From IMG/VR virus record IMGVR_UViG_3300050035_000720, positions 1 to 56,095 of that record: 56,095 bases of DNA; one strand, written 5' to 3'. Each line of letters begins with the position of its first letter. Position 1 is the first letter of the stretch. The stretch comes from a virus. The position numbers were made by a program, and so were the translations under genes. The notes beneath the pieces are model-generated. The model ran no database searches and was not told where the DNA came from. It saw only the letters and a list, made by a program, of their open reading frames with translations. Of the stretch, positions 44,145 to 51,441 are shown piece by piece.

Positions 44145-44526
44145 GTATGTTCATAACCTCGTCCATGAACGCCTGAGTCTCCTGGATGTTATAAAGCGTC
44201 TCCATCACATTCATCGCGAACTCTAAATGCTTGCGGATCTCGGTAATGGTGGCCCTTTTGTCGCCCGGCAAGTGACAATCTTCGAGCAGGGTTAATGCGC
44301 GTTTGTAATTATCTTCGGCCGCCTGCTTTGTGTCCCACATGGAGGCATATGCAGCTTGGGCAGCAGCTGGGGCAGCAGCTACAATTACGGCAGATGATGT
44401 AAGTTTCTTAATACGCTGGTTGACCGCACTACGGCTAACGCCCGATATTTCAGCAATGGCAGTTGGACCAAAGCCTTTATTAATTAGGTCCTGTAGCTCT
44501 TCATCTGTGAGTTTCTTAGGTCGCAT
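44050..44526 (-). CDS. Terminase small subunit
   Basis: A 158-residue protein with an N-terminal helix-turn-helix (LTDEELQDLINKGFGPTAIA followed by EISGVSRSAVNQRIKKL, residues 6-43), an Ala-rich linker, then an oligomerisation-type coiled helix pair (ATITEIRKHLEFAMNVMETL and beyond). This is the usual layout of phage TerS proteins that recognise the packaging site. Immediately upstream of TerL. An 18-bp palindrome lies 17 bases before its start codon. Confidence 0.8.
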   Translation of the reverse strand: MRPKKLTDEELQDLINKGFGPTAIAEISGVSRSAVNQRIKKLTSSAVIVAAAPAAAQAAYASMWDTKQAAEDNYKRALTLLEDCHLPGDKRATITEIRKHLEFAMNVMETLYNIQETQAFMDEVMNILDECEPGSRKKILEKLAARRSIRGAIHAGAA

Positions 44527-44542
44527 GTTGGTAAGTGTACAG

Positions 44543-44560
44543 ACTGTACAGCTGTACAGT
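44543..44560. promoter_or_regulatory. 18-bp perfect palindrome: LexA-box-like, or TerS site
   Basis: ACTGTACAGCTGTACAGT is a perfect palindrome containing CTGT-N8-ACAG, the core of the gamma-proteobacterial LexA box, with the favoured flanking A and T. TGTACAG also occurs three times in tandem here (from 44535). It sits 17 bases before the terS start. It could couple late/packaging expression to SOS induction or be the TerS recognition (pac) site. Which is unknown. Confidence 0.55.
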
Positions 44561-44571
44561 ACAGTGCACAG

Positions 44572-44949
44572 TTAAGCAGCTCGACCGAGTTGTGTGCGCT
44601 CGGAGTAATACCCATACTTAGAGCGGTAAAGATTCTCGGTCTCTAGGTCACACGGTATACGGCCATGCTCGTCTCGCTTTTTAACGTGTCCCTGGCTATC
44701 TCGTGCAGCAATAGCGTTAATCGCTTCGCTGGCAGCTTCCGGCACTAAGCGGAATGTGACACCAGTTAAACAAGCAACTACTTTGCGTAGAGACACAATT
44801 GATTCGCGGCGGCAGAAATCAAGACGGTCATCGTTACTCATGACTGCCCAGGCTGTTGGAGCGTGGAACTTGATGTATCTGGCAACTTCGAGCCGTTCCC
44901 GTTTACGCTGCAAATACTGCCGGAAGTTTCTTCGCTCTTGCTTGGTCAT
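44572..44949 (-). CDS. Helical basic protein upstream of TerS
   Basis: A 125-residue protein from ATG 44949 with GGAGG upstream. The longer frame from 45021 passes through a terminator. N-terminus is very basic (KQERRNFRQYLQRKRERLEV). The C-terminal part contains KKRDEHGRIPCDLETENLYR. Could be a DNA-binding regulator or packaging accessory. Not recognised. Confidence 0.6.
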   Translation of the reverse strand: MTKQERRNFRQYLQRKRERLEVARYIKFHAPTAWAVMSNDDRLDFCRRESIVSLRKVVACLTGVTFRLVPEAASEAINAIAARDSQGHVKKRDEHGRIPCDLETENLYRSKYGYYSERTQLGRAA

Positions 44950-44960
44950 GGGTGCCTCCA

Positions 44961-44999
44961 CAAAAAAAATAGAGCCCAAAACAGCATCGTTTTGGGCTC
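44961..44999 (-). terminator. Strong rho-independent terminator
   Basis: Perfect 11-bp stem GAGCCCAAAAC (44972-44982) with GTTTTGGGCTC (44989-44999). On the minus strand it is followed by TATTTTTTTT. It separates the replication block from the late block, implying a late promoter just after it or antitermination. Confidence 0.9.
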
Positions 45000-45030
45000 C
45001 AGGACTACAACGCCATCCCATGGGCTATTT

Positions 45031-45059
45031 AAAAGCTCCGCAGCCGGGAAGGACTGCGG
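45031..45059 (-). terminator. Rho-independent terminator, end of replication operon
   Basis: CCGCAG pairs with CTGCGG around a 10-base loop. On the minus strand AGCTTTTAAA follows. Together with 44961-44999 it forms a tandem terminator after the recombination genes. Confidence 0.65.
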
Positions 45060-45065
45060 GTTGCT

Positions 45066-45074
45066 TGTTATAAT
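45066..45074 (+). promoter_or_regulatory. Extended -10 promoter candidate
   Basis: TGTTATAAT is a perfect extended -10 (TGn plus TATAAT at 45069-45074) on the plus strand. It would start transcription near 45081, 70 bases upstream of the tRNA-like gene, with a leader able to form an ACCACTCT/AGAGGTGGT hairpin. No -35 needed or seen. Confidence 0.45.
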
Positions 45075-45136
45075 GCTACCACTCTACCAAACAGCCGTCA
45101 AGAGGTGGTCAGACCTACCAATTTTGCATCTACAAC

Positions 45137-45148
45137 GTGGTAAAATTA
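45137..45148 (+). promoter_or_regulatory. Extended -10 promoter of permuted tRNA-like gene
   Basis: TGGTAAAAT (TAAAAT at 45141-45146) is almost identical to the ncRNA promoter at 5764-5775. It would begin transcription near 45152, within a few bases of the 3'-half anticodon stem, so the RNA would need little 5' trimming. Confidence 0.5.
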
Positions 45149-45154
45149 GCACAT

Positions 45155-45223
45155 ACGGAGATCTGGTTCAAATCCAGCGTTTGGGCCTAGCCCGGGCGTA
45201 GTTCAACATGGTAGAGCATTCGT
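45155..45223 (+). tRNA. Circularly permuted tRNA-like gene (possibly Pro, anticodon GGG)
   Basis: Pieces in order: ACGGA (45155-45159, 3' anticodon stem); CTGG-TTCAAAT-CCAG (45163-45177, T-arm with canonical TTCAAAT loop, 4-bp stem); CGTTTGGGC (45178-45186, 3' acceptor strand); linker CTA; GCCCGGGCG (45190-45198, 5' acceptor strand, pairs with the former over 9 positions with three G-U); TA; GTTC-AACATGGTA-GAGC (45201-45217, canonical D-arm); TTCGT (45219-45223, pairs with ACGGA). All tRNA elements are present but the 3' half precedes the 5' half. The following bases TTGGGA suggest a GGG anticodon, and the C1-G72 closing pair fits proline. No CCA is encoded, and the variable loop is only 2-3 bases. 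Order and pairing are seen; charging or decoding is not shown. Confidence 0.6.
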
Positions 45224-45274
45224 TGGGAGATTACGGTAATTTGGCCAATTACTTAGGGTCTCCCAGGCCCTTTT
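45224..45274 (+). terminator. Plus-strand terminator hairpin after tRNA-like gene
   Basis: TGGGAGA (45224-45230) pairs with TCTCCCA (45259-45265), enclosing a second 6-bp stem GTAATT/AATTAC. GGCCCTTTT follows. It abuts the presumed anticodon stem, so the unit is only about 120 bases long. Confidence 0.6.
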
Positions 45275-45530
45275 AAACCACCCCTTGCCGCCTGAAAAGT
45301 ATCTTGATCACACGCTGCGCTCTCTTTGCACGATCCTGCGTCAATCCGTACGCGGCAACTATTCGCCACCAGCCTATAATCTTGCCGTTTTTTACACAAT
45401 CCCGGGCGATCCGGACATACTGCCCGTGATGCGCTGCGTAGGGGCAACTGGCAACAAAATCCTGGTACTCATCGTCGCTATATTGCCGAATGTCCACCGG
45501 CTCCACTGCCGGTTTGTCTGCCTCTGCCAT
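45273..45530 (-). CDS. Small helical protein, unknown
   Basis: An 85-residue protein at the end of the recombination operon. Acidic N-terminus (DIRQYSDDEYQDFVASCP) and helical basic C-terminus (LTQDRAKRAQRVIKILFRRQ). Four bases after the RusA-like gene. Its stop overlaps the end of the plus-strand terminator. Not recognised. Confidence 0.6.
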   Translation of the reverse strand: MAEADKPAVEPVDIRQYSDDEYQDFVASCPYAAHHGQYVRIARDCVKNGKIIGWWRIVAAYGLTQDRAKRAQRVIKILFRRQGVV

Positions 45531-45533
45531 CTG

Positions 45534-46109
45534 TTACACCGCCTCCCTGATTGTAATTTCCAACCATTCGAGCAGGCCAGGCTCACGCTCTACGATCTGC
45601 GTTGCCGAGCCAATGTCGACTTGCTTGTCGTCGACCCAAACAATGCCTGTAAGCGAGTCCAAGCTCGTCTTGCAGGCAGCAATAATATTGTCTTTGTCCA
45701 TTTGCACACTGTGACGCGGCGTAAAAACAAACCGTAAATCCACAATTAGAGCCCTGTCTATCGTCGACAATTTCAACCCGGGAAACGCTTCGTACGCCAG
45801 CACCTGCAAACATTCAGCCTTATGCGCTGCCTTAATCCGCGCTTTTTCCATGTGCCCCGGACGGCCGTTTGGCCACAGTTTCCGAGGCGGCAAAGGCAGG
45901 CAAATTGTGTGCGGCAAAGCCAATTCTCCGCATTCAGTCAGTTTTGCAAGCTGTTTCTGTCTCAGGTAAAGCCTCACATCCGGCAAATGAGGCTCACTAC
46001 AGCGTTTCTGTGACACTCCGCCACGTTTTGTTTGTGTGCACTCATTTGGCAAAATCCGGCGTCTCTTACAGTACGCATTGTACTCCTGCACTGTCCAGCG
46101 AGCGCTCAT
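45534..46109 (-). CDS. RusA-like Holliday junction resolvase
   Basis: A 191-residue protein. The C-terminal half matches the RusA family: MDKDNIIAACKTSLDSLTG (D138, D140, N141, K147, D151) and VWVDDKQVDIG (D160, D161), the acidic residues that bind the catalytic metal. It would cut branched DNA left by recombination-dependent replication before packaging. The first 80 residues, with CTQTKRGGVSQKRC, are an extra N-terminal region not expected in the core domain. Overlaps the upstream gene by four bases. Confidence 0.85.
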   Translation of the reverse strand: MSARWTVQEYNAYCKRRRILPNECTQTKRGGVSQKRCSEPHLPDVRLYLRQKQLAKLTECGELALPHTICLPLPPRKLWPNGRPGHMEKARIKAAHKAECLQVLAYEAFPGLKLSTIDRALIVDLRFVFTPRHSVQMDKDNIIAACKTSLDSLTGIVWVDDKQVDIGSATQIVEREPGLLEWLEITIREAV

Positions 46110-46585
46110 GCAGCCTCAAACAATGATATTTGCTGCGGTGCATGTTTTCCAAGATCTTCGGCGCTCAACTTACCGGGTATCGTTCGCCGGATTTCATGGA
46201 TGATTTCCGCCGCCGTCGACGATATGCCGGCAAGTAGTAGTAGCTCATCGCCCTGGTACACAACGTCGGTGACATTTTGCAGTACTGCCCTCTCGCCAGC
46301 AAAAACTACAGGCTCTCCGACCAGCTCGCTGTAAAACCGCAGAACTCGGTCCGATCGAGCGAAGTCCGCTAGCGTTCCGGCTGTCATCGACTTCCATTGC
46401 ACATATTTGAGCACCTCGGAGTACTGCCGGCTTATCTCCTTGCGAAGCGACTTAGGCAACGCCTTGATATCTCCCTTAAACCCGGGCTCACCATTGTGCA
46501 CTACGAAGTCACAGCCGAGATGCCGGACGCTCGACAAAATCTCCGGTATCGTCAAATGGTCTTCTACTTCGATTACTGCGTTCAT
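46106..46585 (-). CDS. Unknown protein with C-terminal clamp-binding motif
   Basis: A 159-residue protein. Residues about 1-130 form an unrecognised alpha/beta domain (HLGCDFVVHNGEPGFKGDIK). The C-terminus reads QQISLFEAA: Q152-I-S-L-F156 fits the bacterial sliding-clamp-binding pentapeptide QL(S/D)LF. Lying between helicase and resolvase genes, it may tether phage replication factors to the host clamp or take clamp over. Inference from motif and context. Confidence 0.6.
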   Translation of the reverse strand: MNAVIEVEDHLTIPEILSSVRHLGCDFVVHNGEPGFKGDIKALPKSLRKEISRQYSEVLKYVQWKSMTAGTLADFARSDRVLRFYSELVGEPVVFAGERAVLQNVTDVVYQGDELLLLAGISSTAAEIIHEIRRTIPGKLSAEDLGKHAPQQISLFEAA

Positions 46586-48345
46586 ACCGCTGCCCCCTGA
46601 CTCTTTCGCTTGCGCGAAAATCTCTCATCGATGAACTTTGACGCATCGCCGGCGGACATCATGGAAATCACCGACTCGGCAGTTCCAAATCGCCTCAGTA
46701 AGCCGATCTGCTTCTCCGTCGGTTTCTTGGTCCGCCATCCGGTGCCACTCTTCGCGAGAAATATGGTGTCCGGCCATGTCTGTTCAATCTCATAATCGGC
46801 GGCGGATATAACCTGCTCAATGGTCCATTCCTCGTGAAACAGAGGAGTACTCGAAATAAACTCTTTGCCCTCAGTGAGTATTAACTGCCATTTGCCCTCA
46901 GAGCTTAAGCAGAGCTCAGCGCATCTGTTGCCGGCAACTCCTTTGCCAACTGACAGCCGGTACGCGGGCCCGAACGGCATCCATTCGTACTGTGAGACAT
47001 TGGCGACTGGGTTAGGCGCCTGTACTTTTCCTAGCAGGTCAACCTGTCGCAGTACTGTCCGGAGGTCGTCGAACTGCAGCTCGTCAGCCTTTTTTTCTTT
47101 CCCGGTCGCCTTTGTTAGGATCTCCGCCAAATGCTGCGCGTTTTCTCCCAGCTGGTCGACGGCGTCGGCCGCTTCCATCAGGGAGTGTCCCTGCAAATTG
47201 AGCTGCGGCGGAAGGTCTAAAATTGTCGGGATTGTCGCCAGATTATGCTTACTGGTGTTATCGCAGACGTCGATTATGATTAAATTCTCTTTACCAGGAC
47301 AAATGCGAGTACCGCGGCCGATCATCTGAGAAAATAGACCCCAGCTCTTGGTCGGACGAAGCATCAAAACGCAGTTTATCGGGGGATGATCGTAGCCCTC
47401 AGTTGCCAGTTCGACATTGGTCAGCACTTGGGCCTCGCCGTTTTCGAACCGCTTTATGACGGCCTTTCGTTCGTGTGCTTTCATGCCGCCATTGACTGAC
47501 ACGGCCTTTATTCCAGCCTCACAAAATGCCTGAGCGACATCCTGAGCATGTTGCACGTCGACACAAAACACAATGGTTTTTCGCTCTCCAGCGATTTCCT
47601 GCCAGTGCTCGATTGCCTTCTTGGTCCTACTCGCCACATTGACGGCGGCGGCCAGCTCGGTCTGATTAAAGTCACCGCCACTCGTCTTGACCCCGTCCAG
47701 GTCGACCAGGCCCTTTACGACGTATCCGAGGATGTCGCTCAAATATCCGTCCCTAATAGCTTCCCTAATCGGGTACTGGTAGACCAGTTTTTCGAACACC
47801 GCACCATCCTGATTTCCTACCAGCATCTTTCGATCCAGCCTTTTCGGCGTCGCAGTGCAGCCGACCACAATCACCGGGTCGACCTCGTCGTAAGCGCCAA
47901 ACTCAGCCAACGTGTTTCGGTAGCCGGCAGCTGCCCCGTGGTGTGATTCGTCGATGAAAATTATCGATGGTCGGATCTCTTTCAGCCATTTCAGCCGCTC
48001 ACTGCCGGCCCGGCCAATAGTCGCCACTGAAGCACAAACAATGTCGCTCGACCTGGGCGCTATTTCCGTCCCAATCTCCATGCCGACCTCGACACCAGGG
48101 ATCATTCTCCGCATCGTCCTGGAGGCCTGCGTCAGTAGCTCGTGGCGATGTGCTAAGAACAATGCCGGACGTGGCCGTACTGTCCGTACTCGCCGGATTA
48201 TTTCGACTGCCACAGGAGTTTTGCCGCACCCTGTCGGAAGTACAAAAAGCATCCTCCGGAGGCCCTTGCTCAGCCCCTCGAAAACCCTGTATACTGCCTG
48301 CTGCTGATACTTGCGTAATTCAATTTTTGTTGTTTCGGTTGTCAT
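46582..48345 (-). CDS. Superfamily 2 DNA helicase/ATPase
   Basis: A 587-residue SF2 enzyme. Motif I LPTGCGKT (K42), motif II DESHH (D132-H136), motif III-like VGCTATPKR and motif VI QMIGRGTRICPG are all present. The N-terminal layout and short motif spacing resemble Rad25/UvsW and type III restriction-type helicases. The last 160 residues are a separate domain. It would remodel forks or branched intermediates in phage replication. Start overlaps the RHH gene stop. Confidence 0.9.
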   Translation of the reverse strand: MTTETTKIELRKYQQQAVYRVFEGLSKGLRRMLFVLPTGCGKTPVAVEIIRRVRTVRPRPALFLAHRHELLTQASRTMRRMIPGVEVGMEIGTEIAPRSSDIVCASVATIGRAGSERLKWLKEIRPSIIFIDESHHGAAAGYRNTLAEFGAYDEVDPVIVVGCTATPKRLDRKMLVGNQDGAVFEKLVYQYPIREAIRDGYLSDILGYVVKGLVDLDGVKTSGGDFNQTELAAAVNVASRTKKAIEHWQEIAGERKTIVFCVDVQHAQDVAQAFCEAGIKAVSVNGGMKAHERKAVIKRFENGEAQVLTNVELATEGYDHPPINCVLMLRPTKSWGLFSQMIGRGTRICPGKENLIIIDVCDNTSKHNLATIPTILDLPPQLNLQGHSLMEAADAVDQLGENAQHLAEILTKATGKEKKADELQFDDLRTVLRQVDLLGKVQAPNPVANVSQYEWMPFGPAYRLSVGKGVAGNRCAELCLSSEGKWQLILTEGKEFISSTPLFHEEWTIEQVISAADYEIEQTWPDTIFLAKSGTGWRTKKPTEKQIGLLRRFGTAESVISMMSAGDASKFIDERFSRKRKSQGAAV

Positions 48346-48563
48346 CCTCTGTTCCGATCTTCAGATCCCACTTTTCGGTACATTTCTACGCATTTTCGGT
48401 AATGGTTAATTGCCGAACGACTCACCGCCGACACGGTTCGATCTTGCCTTTGTGCCTCTGCTGTCAACCACTCGATCAGCTCATTGTTGAGGTTGACACC
48501 GATCTGTGTGTATCGGCTTTCCGGTGACTTCTTCGGTCGTCCTCCACCTGGTCTGTTTTCCAT
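48342..48563 (-). CDS. Ribbon-helix-helix-like DNA-binding protein
   Basis: A 73-residue protein from ATG 48563, preceded by GGAGAAA. The pattern YTQIGVNLNNELIEWLTAEA followed by QRQDRTVSAVSRSAINHYRK fits a MetJ/Arc-type ribbon-helix-helix: one beta strand and two helices. Such proteins bind tandem short repeats, and the iteron array lies directly upstream of its start. It may be an origin-binding or autoregulatory protein. A 15-base direct repeat flanks the gene. Confidence 0.6.
   Translation of the reverse strand: MENRPGGGRPKKSPESRYTQIGVNLNNELIEWLTAEAQRQDRTVSAVSRSAINHYRKCVEMYRKVGSEDRNRG
48349..48363. repeat. 15-base direct repeat flanking the RHH gene
   Basis: CCTCTGTTCCGATCT here is repeated exactly at 48574-48588, just before the Shine-Dalgarno of the RHH gene. 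It contains the GTTCC core of the nearby iterons. Confidence 0.55.
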
Positions 48564-48602
48564 TTCAATTTCTCCTCTGTTCCGATCTTTCGTTTCCACC
48601 CC

Positions 48603-48924
48603 GTTCCAGGTGTGATAGGTTTTGGCCATTTTCCTATAGGGGAAATGTTTTATAATATTAATTACAGTTATTAATTAATAATTACAGTTATTTTTATGTT
48701 ATATATAGTTAACTTGGAACACTTGGAACACTTGGAACAAAACACTCTATTTGATCTTAATTTTCTTGTTCCAGGTTGTTCCAGGTTGCCCTATTTGTTC
48801 CAGGTTTATTTTCATACGATTATATGACTACACACTGATACACACTTCGGTACATCATGGTCTAATTGTTGTTTTTGCATTTGTTCCAAGTAACCTGGAA
48901 CAGGACTGCCAATTTGTTCCAGGT
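48603..48924. other. Putative replication origin: iterons plus AT-rich block
   Basis: A 364-base gap without a credible gene. It holds ten copies of the 9-mer GTTCC(A)(A/G)GT or its complement ACTTGGAAC/ACCTGGAAC: 48603, three head-to-tail at 48712-48738, 48768, 48778, 48797, 48883 with inverted partner 48893, and 48916. Between them lies a strongly AT-rich stretch (about 48645-48715) containing two ATTACAGTTATT repeats. Iterons beside an unwinding-prone AT block, next to the primase-helicase gene, are the usual form of a theta-type origin. Alternatively they are operators of the adjacent RHH protein. Confidence 0.6.
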
Positions 48925-48927
48925 TGG

Positions 48928-51441
48928 TCAGTCCCATATGGCATCTTCTATTTTCTCCATTTCGGATTTTAGGGCGATGCCAAACCATACATTGATGGTC
49001 TTGCTGTTTCCGTCCGATTCGTCAACCATACGCTTTTTGTCCTTGCGTAAACCGAGCTTTTTCAGCCGTATTCCAAACGCCACATTCGGCATAATGTAAC
49101 GCTCTCCATTTCGCTCACACCATGCCTTATATGTCGCGTAAATATAGCCCGCAGGAATGGCTTCGCACTCGCTCTCAGCCCGCTTTTCGTAGGTGTCTTT
49201 AAAGAACCTTATGAACGGATCTTCCTGCTCTCGGTAGTCGTCCAGCAGCCTCTGTGATGCAATGGAAAACTCGAACCTGTTACCACGCTCTTGGAACCGT
49301 TTCAGGCCTGCAATGGCCCAGTTGAGGATGCCCGGCAACTCGGCAGCCAGCTTGTCGTCGAGCAGTGGATCTCGCTTGTCGGCGGGCACGTTATAACGCC
49401 ATTCGATCATCTGTATTCGCCGGAAATATCCACCGCTTAAGTCACGAGTCCGCGGCATGGCGTTACAGCTAACGATGATTCGAATGTTGGGAACGAAGCT
49501 GAAAACCTTCTCGGTCGGCCTTCTTGCAGAAATGCTGTCACCTGCAACAATGGCCTTGAAATGCCCGCCGTTCTTGTTCATATCCTTCGGGTCAGGCTCG
49601 TTTACGAAACCTACAATTTTGCCGAACAGCTCCGCCCTGTGGTAGGGGTCATGTAATTGCTCAATTGGTATCGTGGTGTAGCTGTCCTGCCCTGCCATAG
49701 CCTGCAGCACCCTTGTTGCGACACCCTTACCGTTGCCGCCGTCTCCCAACCAGAACATCGAAACTTGGGCCGTGGGGCATGGAAGCATGCAGTAGCCATA
49801 CCACTCTTGCAGTAGGTCGATCCACTCCTTATGAGTCTGTCCGGACTCGGTGATCACCACTTCTGACAAGAACTTGAGCCACAATGGGCATTTAGCATCT
49901 TTGTCGTAGCGCACAGGCGACACGTGAGTAATCAGGTGTTTTGGGTCGTGTTTAATTAGTGTCTGCTCGTCGACATCGTAGATACCATTCGCGAGCGGTA
50001 TCCATCTGGGGTGATTGTCAAATATGTTTGGCTTTACCGGCCCAAGCATGCTTTCAGCAAGGTACAGAATATTCCTGATTAACGTGGGCTTTGGCGTTAC
50101 CTTATCGCCGTCTTGCATGCGTTCAACCAAGAACTCCTGGAGGCAGCGTCTCGCACCCTCTAGTGATGCGTATTCCCAATGGTTACCCGTATATGTCCAC
50201 CATTGATTGCCTTCCACGTACAACCATTTGCCTTCAACGCTCGCTGCCCAGTCGACCGCCAGCGCGTAATCACTAGGCCGGTAGCCGCCTTCATCATCGT
50301 CAGATGTGCTAGTCGACTTCTTGGGTCGACTGGGCCCCCTCTTCGGAGTCTCGGTCGGCTCGACTAATATAAGGTCCGGATCCGATGGCAACGGGTCATA
50401 CGTAGACATCTGAAACGGTGGAACATCATCGTCCGTAAATTGCGCAGCCTGGCTGCTCTCATTCCGTCGCTTCGGTGGGTCGCCGTACCCGAGCTGTCCG
50501 AGCGCAGCGGCCGCAGCCCGATCATCGCCAGCATGCTCTAAAAGTGAATAAACGCGAAACGGTGTGTAGCTCGCATTTGGGTCGAACGGTGATCCGTTCG
50601 ACGTCCAGCAATAAAAGACGTTAGATCCGCCATGGTTCCAGGTTGCGGACAAGCTATTAATAGATGTGTCAGTCTTGCCCGGGCGCAGCAGCTCCGCCTT
50701 GTCTCCGAGCCATTTACTGATCTTCCAGCCGTGCTTTTCTAGGACTTGAAGGCAGTCTCTTGTCTGGTTATACGCATCGCCTGGCCGTTGTCCTGCCTCA
50801 GCCGGTCGTGGCCGAGCTGCAGCTGGTGCCGCTGGTACCGCGGCTACGCGACAATTAAAGGTTGACGCGATCCGGATTAGGTTGGCGCGCTCGCCGGGTG
50901 TTATGATCGGTGCCATCTCCGGGCTCAAATGTTCACACGTATAGAGCCCTAAGTTATGGTGGCACGACGGCGGACAGCCAGGCGCAAGAACTTGCCCTCC
51001 GTCCCCGCGAATTTCAATTAATGTCTTGCCCTCTTCGGTTTCCGCTACTTTCTTGTTGTGCGAAGCGTTTCCAGATACTCTATAGTAGAGATGGTGGCCG
51101 CTCGACGGCGTCCGGACGGCCGGTATTGAATTGAGCAACCCGCCGTACCCTTCGCTCTTCATGGCGCCGACGAATTGAGGCCATACATCGCCATAGGTCA
51201 CGTCAAAATCTAAAACCTCTAGGTTTCCGCTCAGCGGTCCACCGAGTACGCCGATGCCCACCAGCGGCGAAAACTGGTTAATAAAGTAGAAATTAAATTG
51301 GTCATAGCTCAGACCTTGCTGCCATGCGCTTAGCGCCGGCGCTTTGCTTTTGTCTGTGCGAATAGGAATAAGAGACAGCCCTGAAGCCTTGTACTTTAGG
51401 GCCGCCTCTCGTACGATGCACTTGTAATCGCCGTTAGGCAT
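48928..51441 (-). CDS. Primase-polymerase/SF3 replicative helicase
   Basis: An 837-residue two-part replication protein. The N-terminal third is a primase-polymerase (PrimPol) domain with the metal-binding D78-F-D80, SSGHHLYYR (H116) and EIRGDGGQVLAPG. A disordered Pro/Ala linker follows (about 225-245). The C-terminal half is a D5-type superfamily 3 helicase: Walker A GDGGNGKG (K572), NEPDPKDM and the IIVSCNAMPRTRDLSGGYFRR sensor/arginine-finger region. It would unwind and prime phage DNA, possibly loading at the iterons just downstream. Confidence 0.9.
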   Translation of the reverse strand: MPNGDYKCIVREAALKYKASGLSLIPIRTDKSKAPALSAWQQGLSYDQFNFYFINQFSPLVGIGVLGGPLSGNLEVLDFDVTYGDVWPQFVGAMKSEGYGGLLNSIPAVRTPSSGHHLYYRVSGNASHNKKVAETEEGKTLIEIRGDGGQVLAPGCPPSCHHNLGLYTCEHLSPEMAPIITPGERANLIRIASTFNCRVAAVPAAPAAARPRPAEAGQRPGDAYNQTRDCLQVLEKHGWKISKWLGDKAELLRPGKTDTSINSLSATWNHGGSNVFYCWTSNGSPFDPNASYTPFRVYSLLEHAGDDRAAAAALGQLGYGDPPKRRNESSQAAQFTDDDVPPFQMSTYDPLPSDPDLILVEPTETPKRGPSRPKKSTSTSDDDEGGYRPSDYALAVDWAASVEGKWLYVEGNQWWTYTGNHWEYASLEGARRCLQEFLVERMQDGDKVTPKPTLIRNILYLAESMLGPVKPNIFDNHPRWIPLANGIYDVDEQTLIKHDPKHLITHVSPVRYDKDAKCPLWLKFLSEVVITESGQTHKEWIDLLQEWYGYCMLPCPTAQVSMFWLGDGGNGKGVATRVLQAMAGQDSYTTIPIEQLHDPYHRAELFGKIVGFVNEPDPKDMNKNGGHFKAIVAGDSISARRPTEKVFSFVPNIRIIVSCNAMPRTRDLSGGYFRRIQMIEWRYNVPADKRDPLLDDKLAAELPGILNWAIAGLKRFQERGNRFEFSIASQRLLDDYREQEDPFIRFFKDTYEKRAESECEAIPAGYIYATYKAWCERNGERYIMPNVAFGIRLKKLGLRKDKKRMVDESDGNSKTINVWFGIALKSEMEKIEDAIWD

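Noticed and set aside
45061-45120. Minus-strand tRNA fragment (GGTAGAGTGGTAG resembles a D-loop)
   Set aside because: No acceptor or T-arm could be paired with it. It is better explained as the hairpin leader before the permuted tRNA-like gene.
48603-48924. CRISPR array
   Set aside because: The repeats are 9 bases, irregularly spaced and partly inverted, with no spacers of uniform size and no cas genes. They fit iterons.
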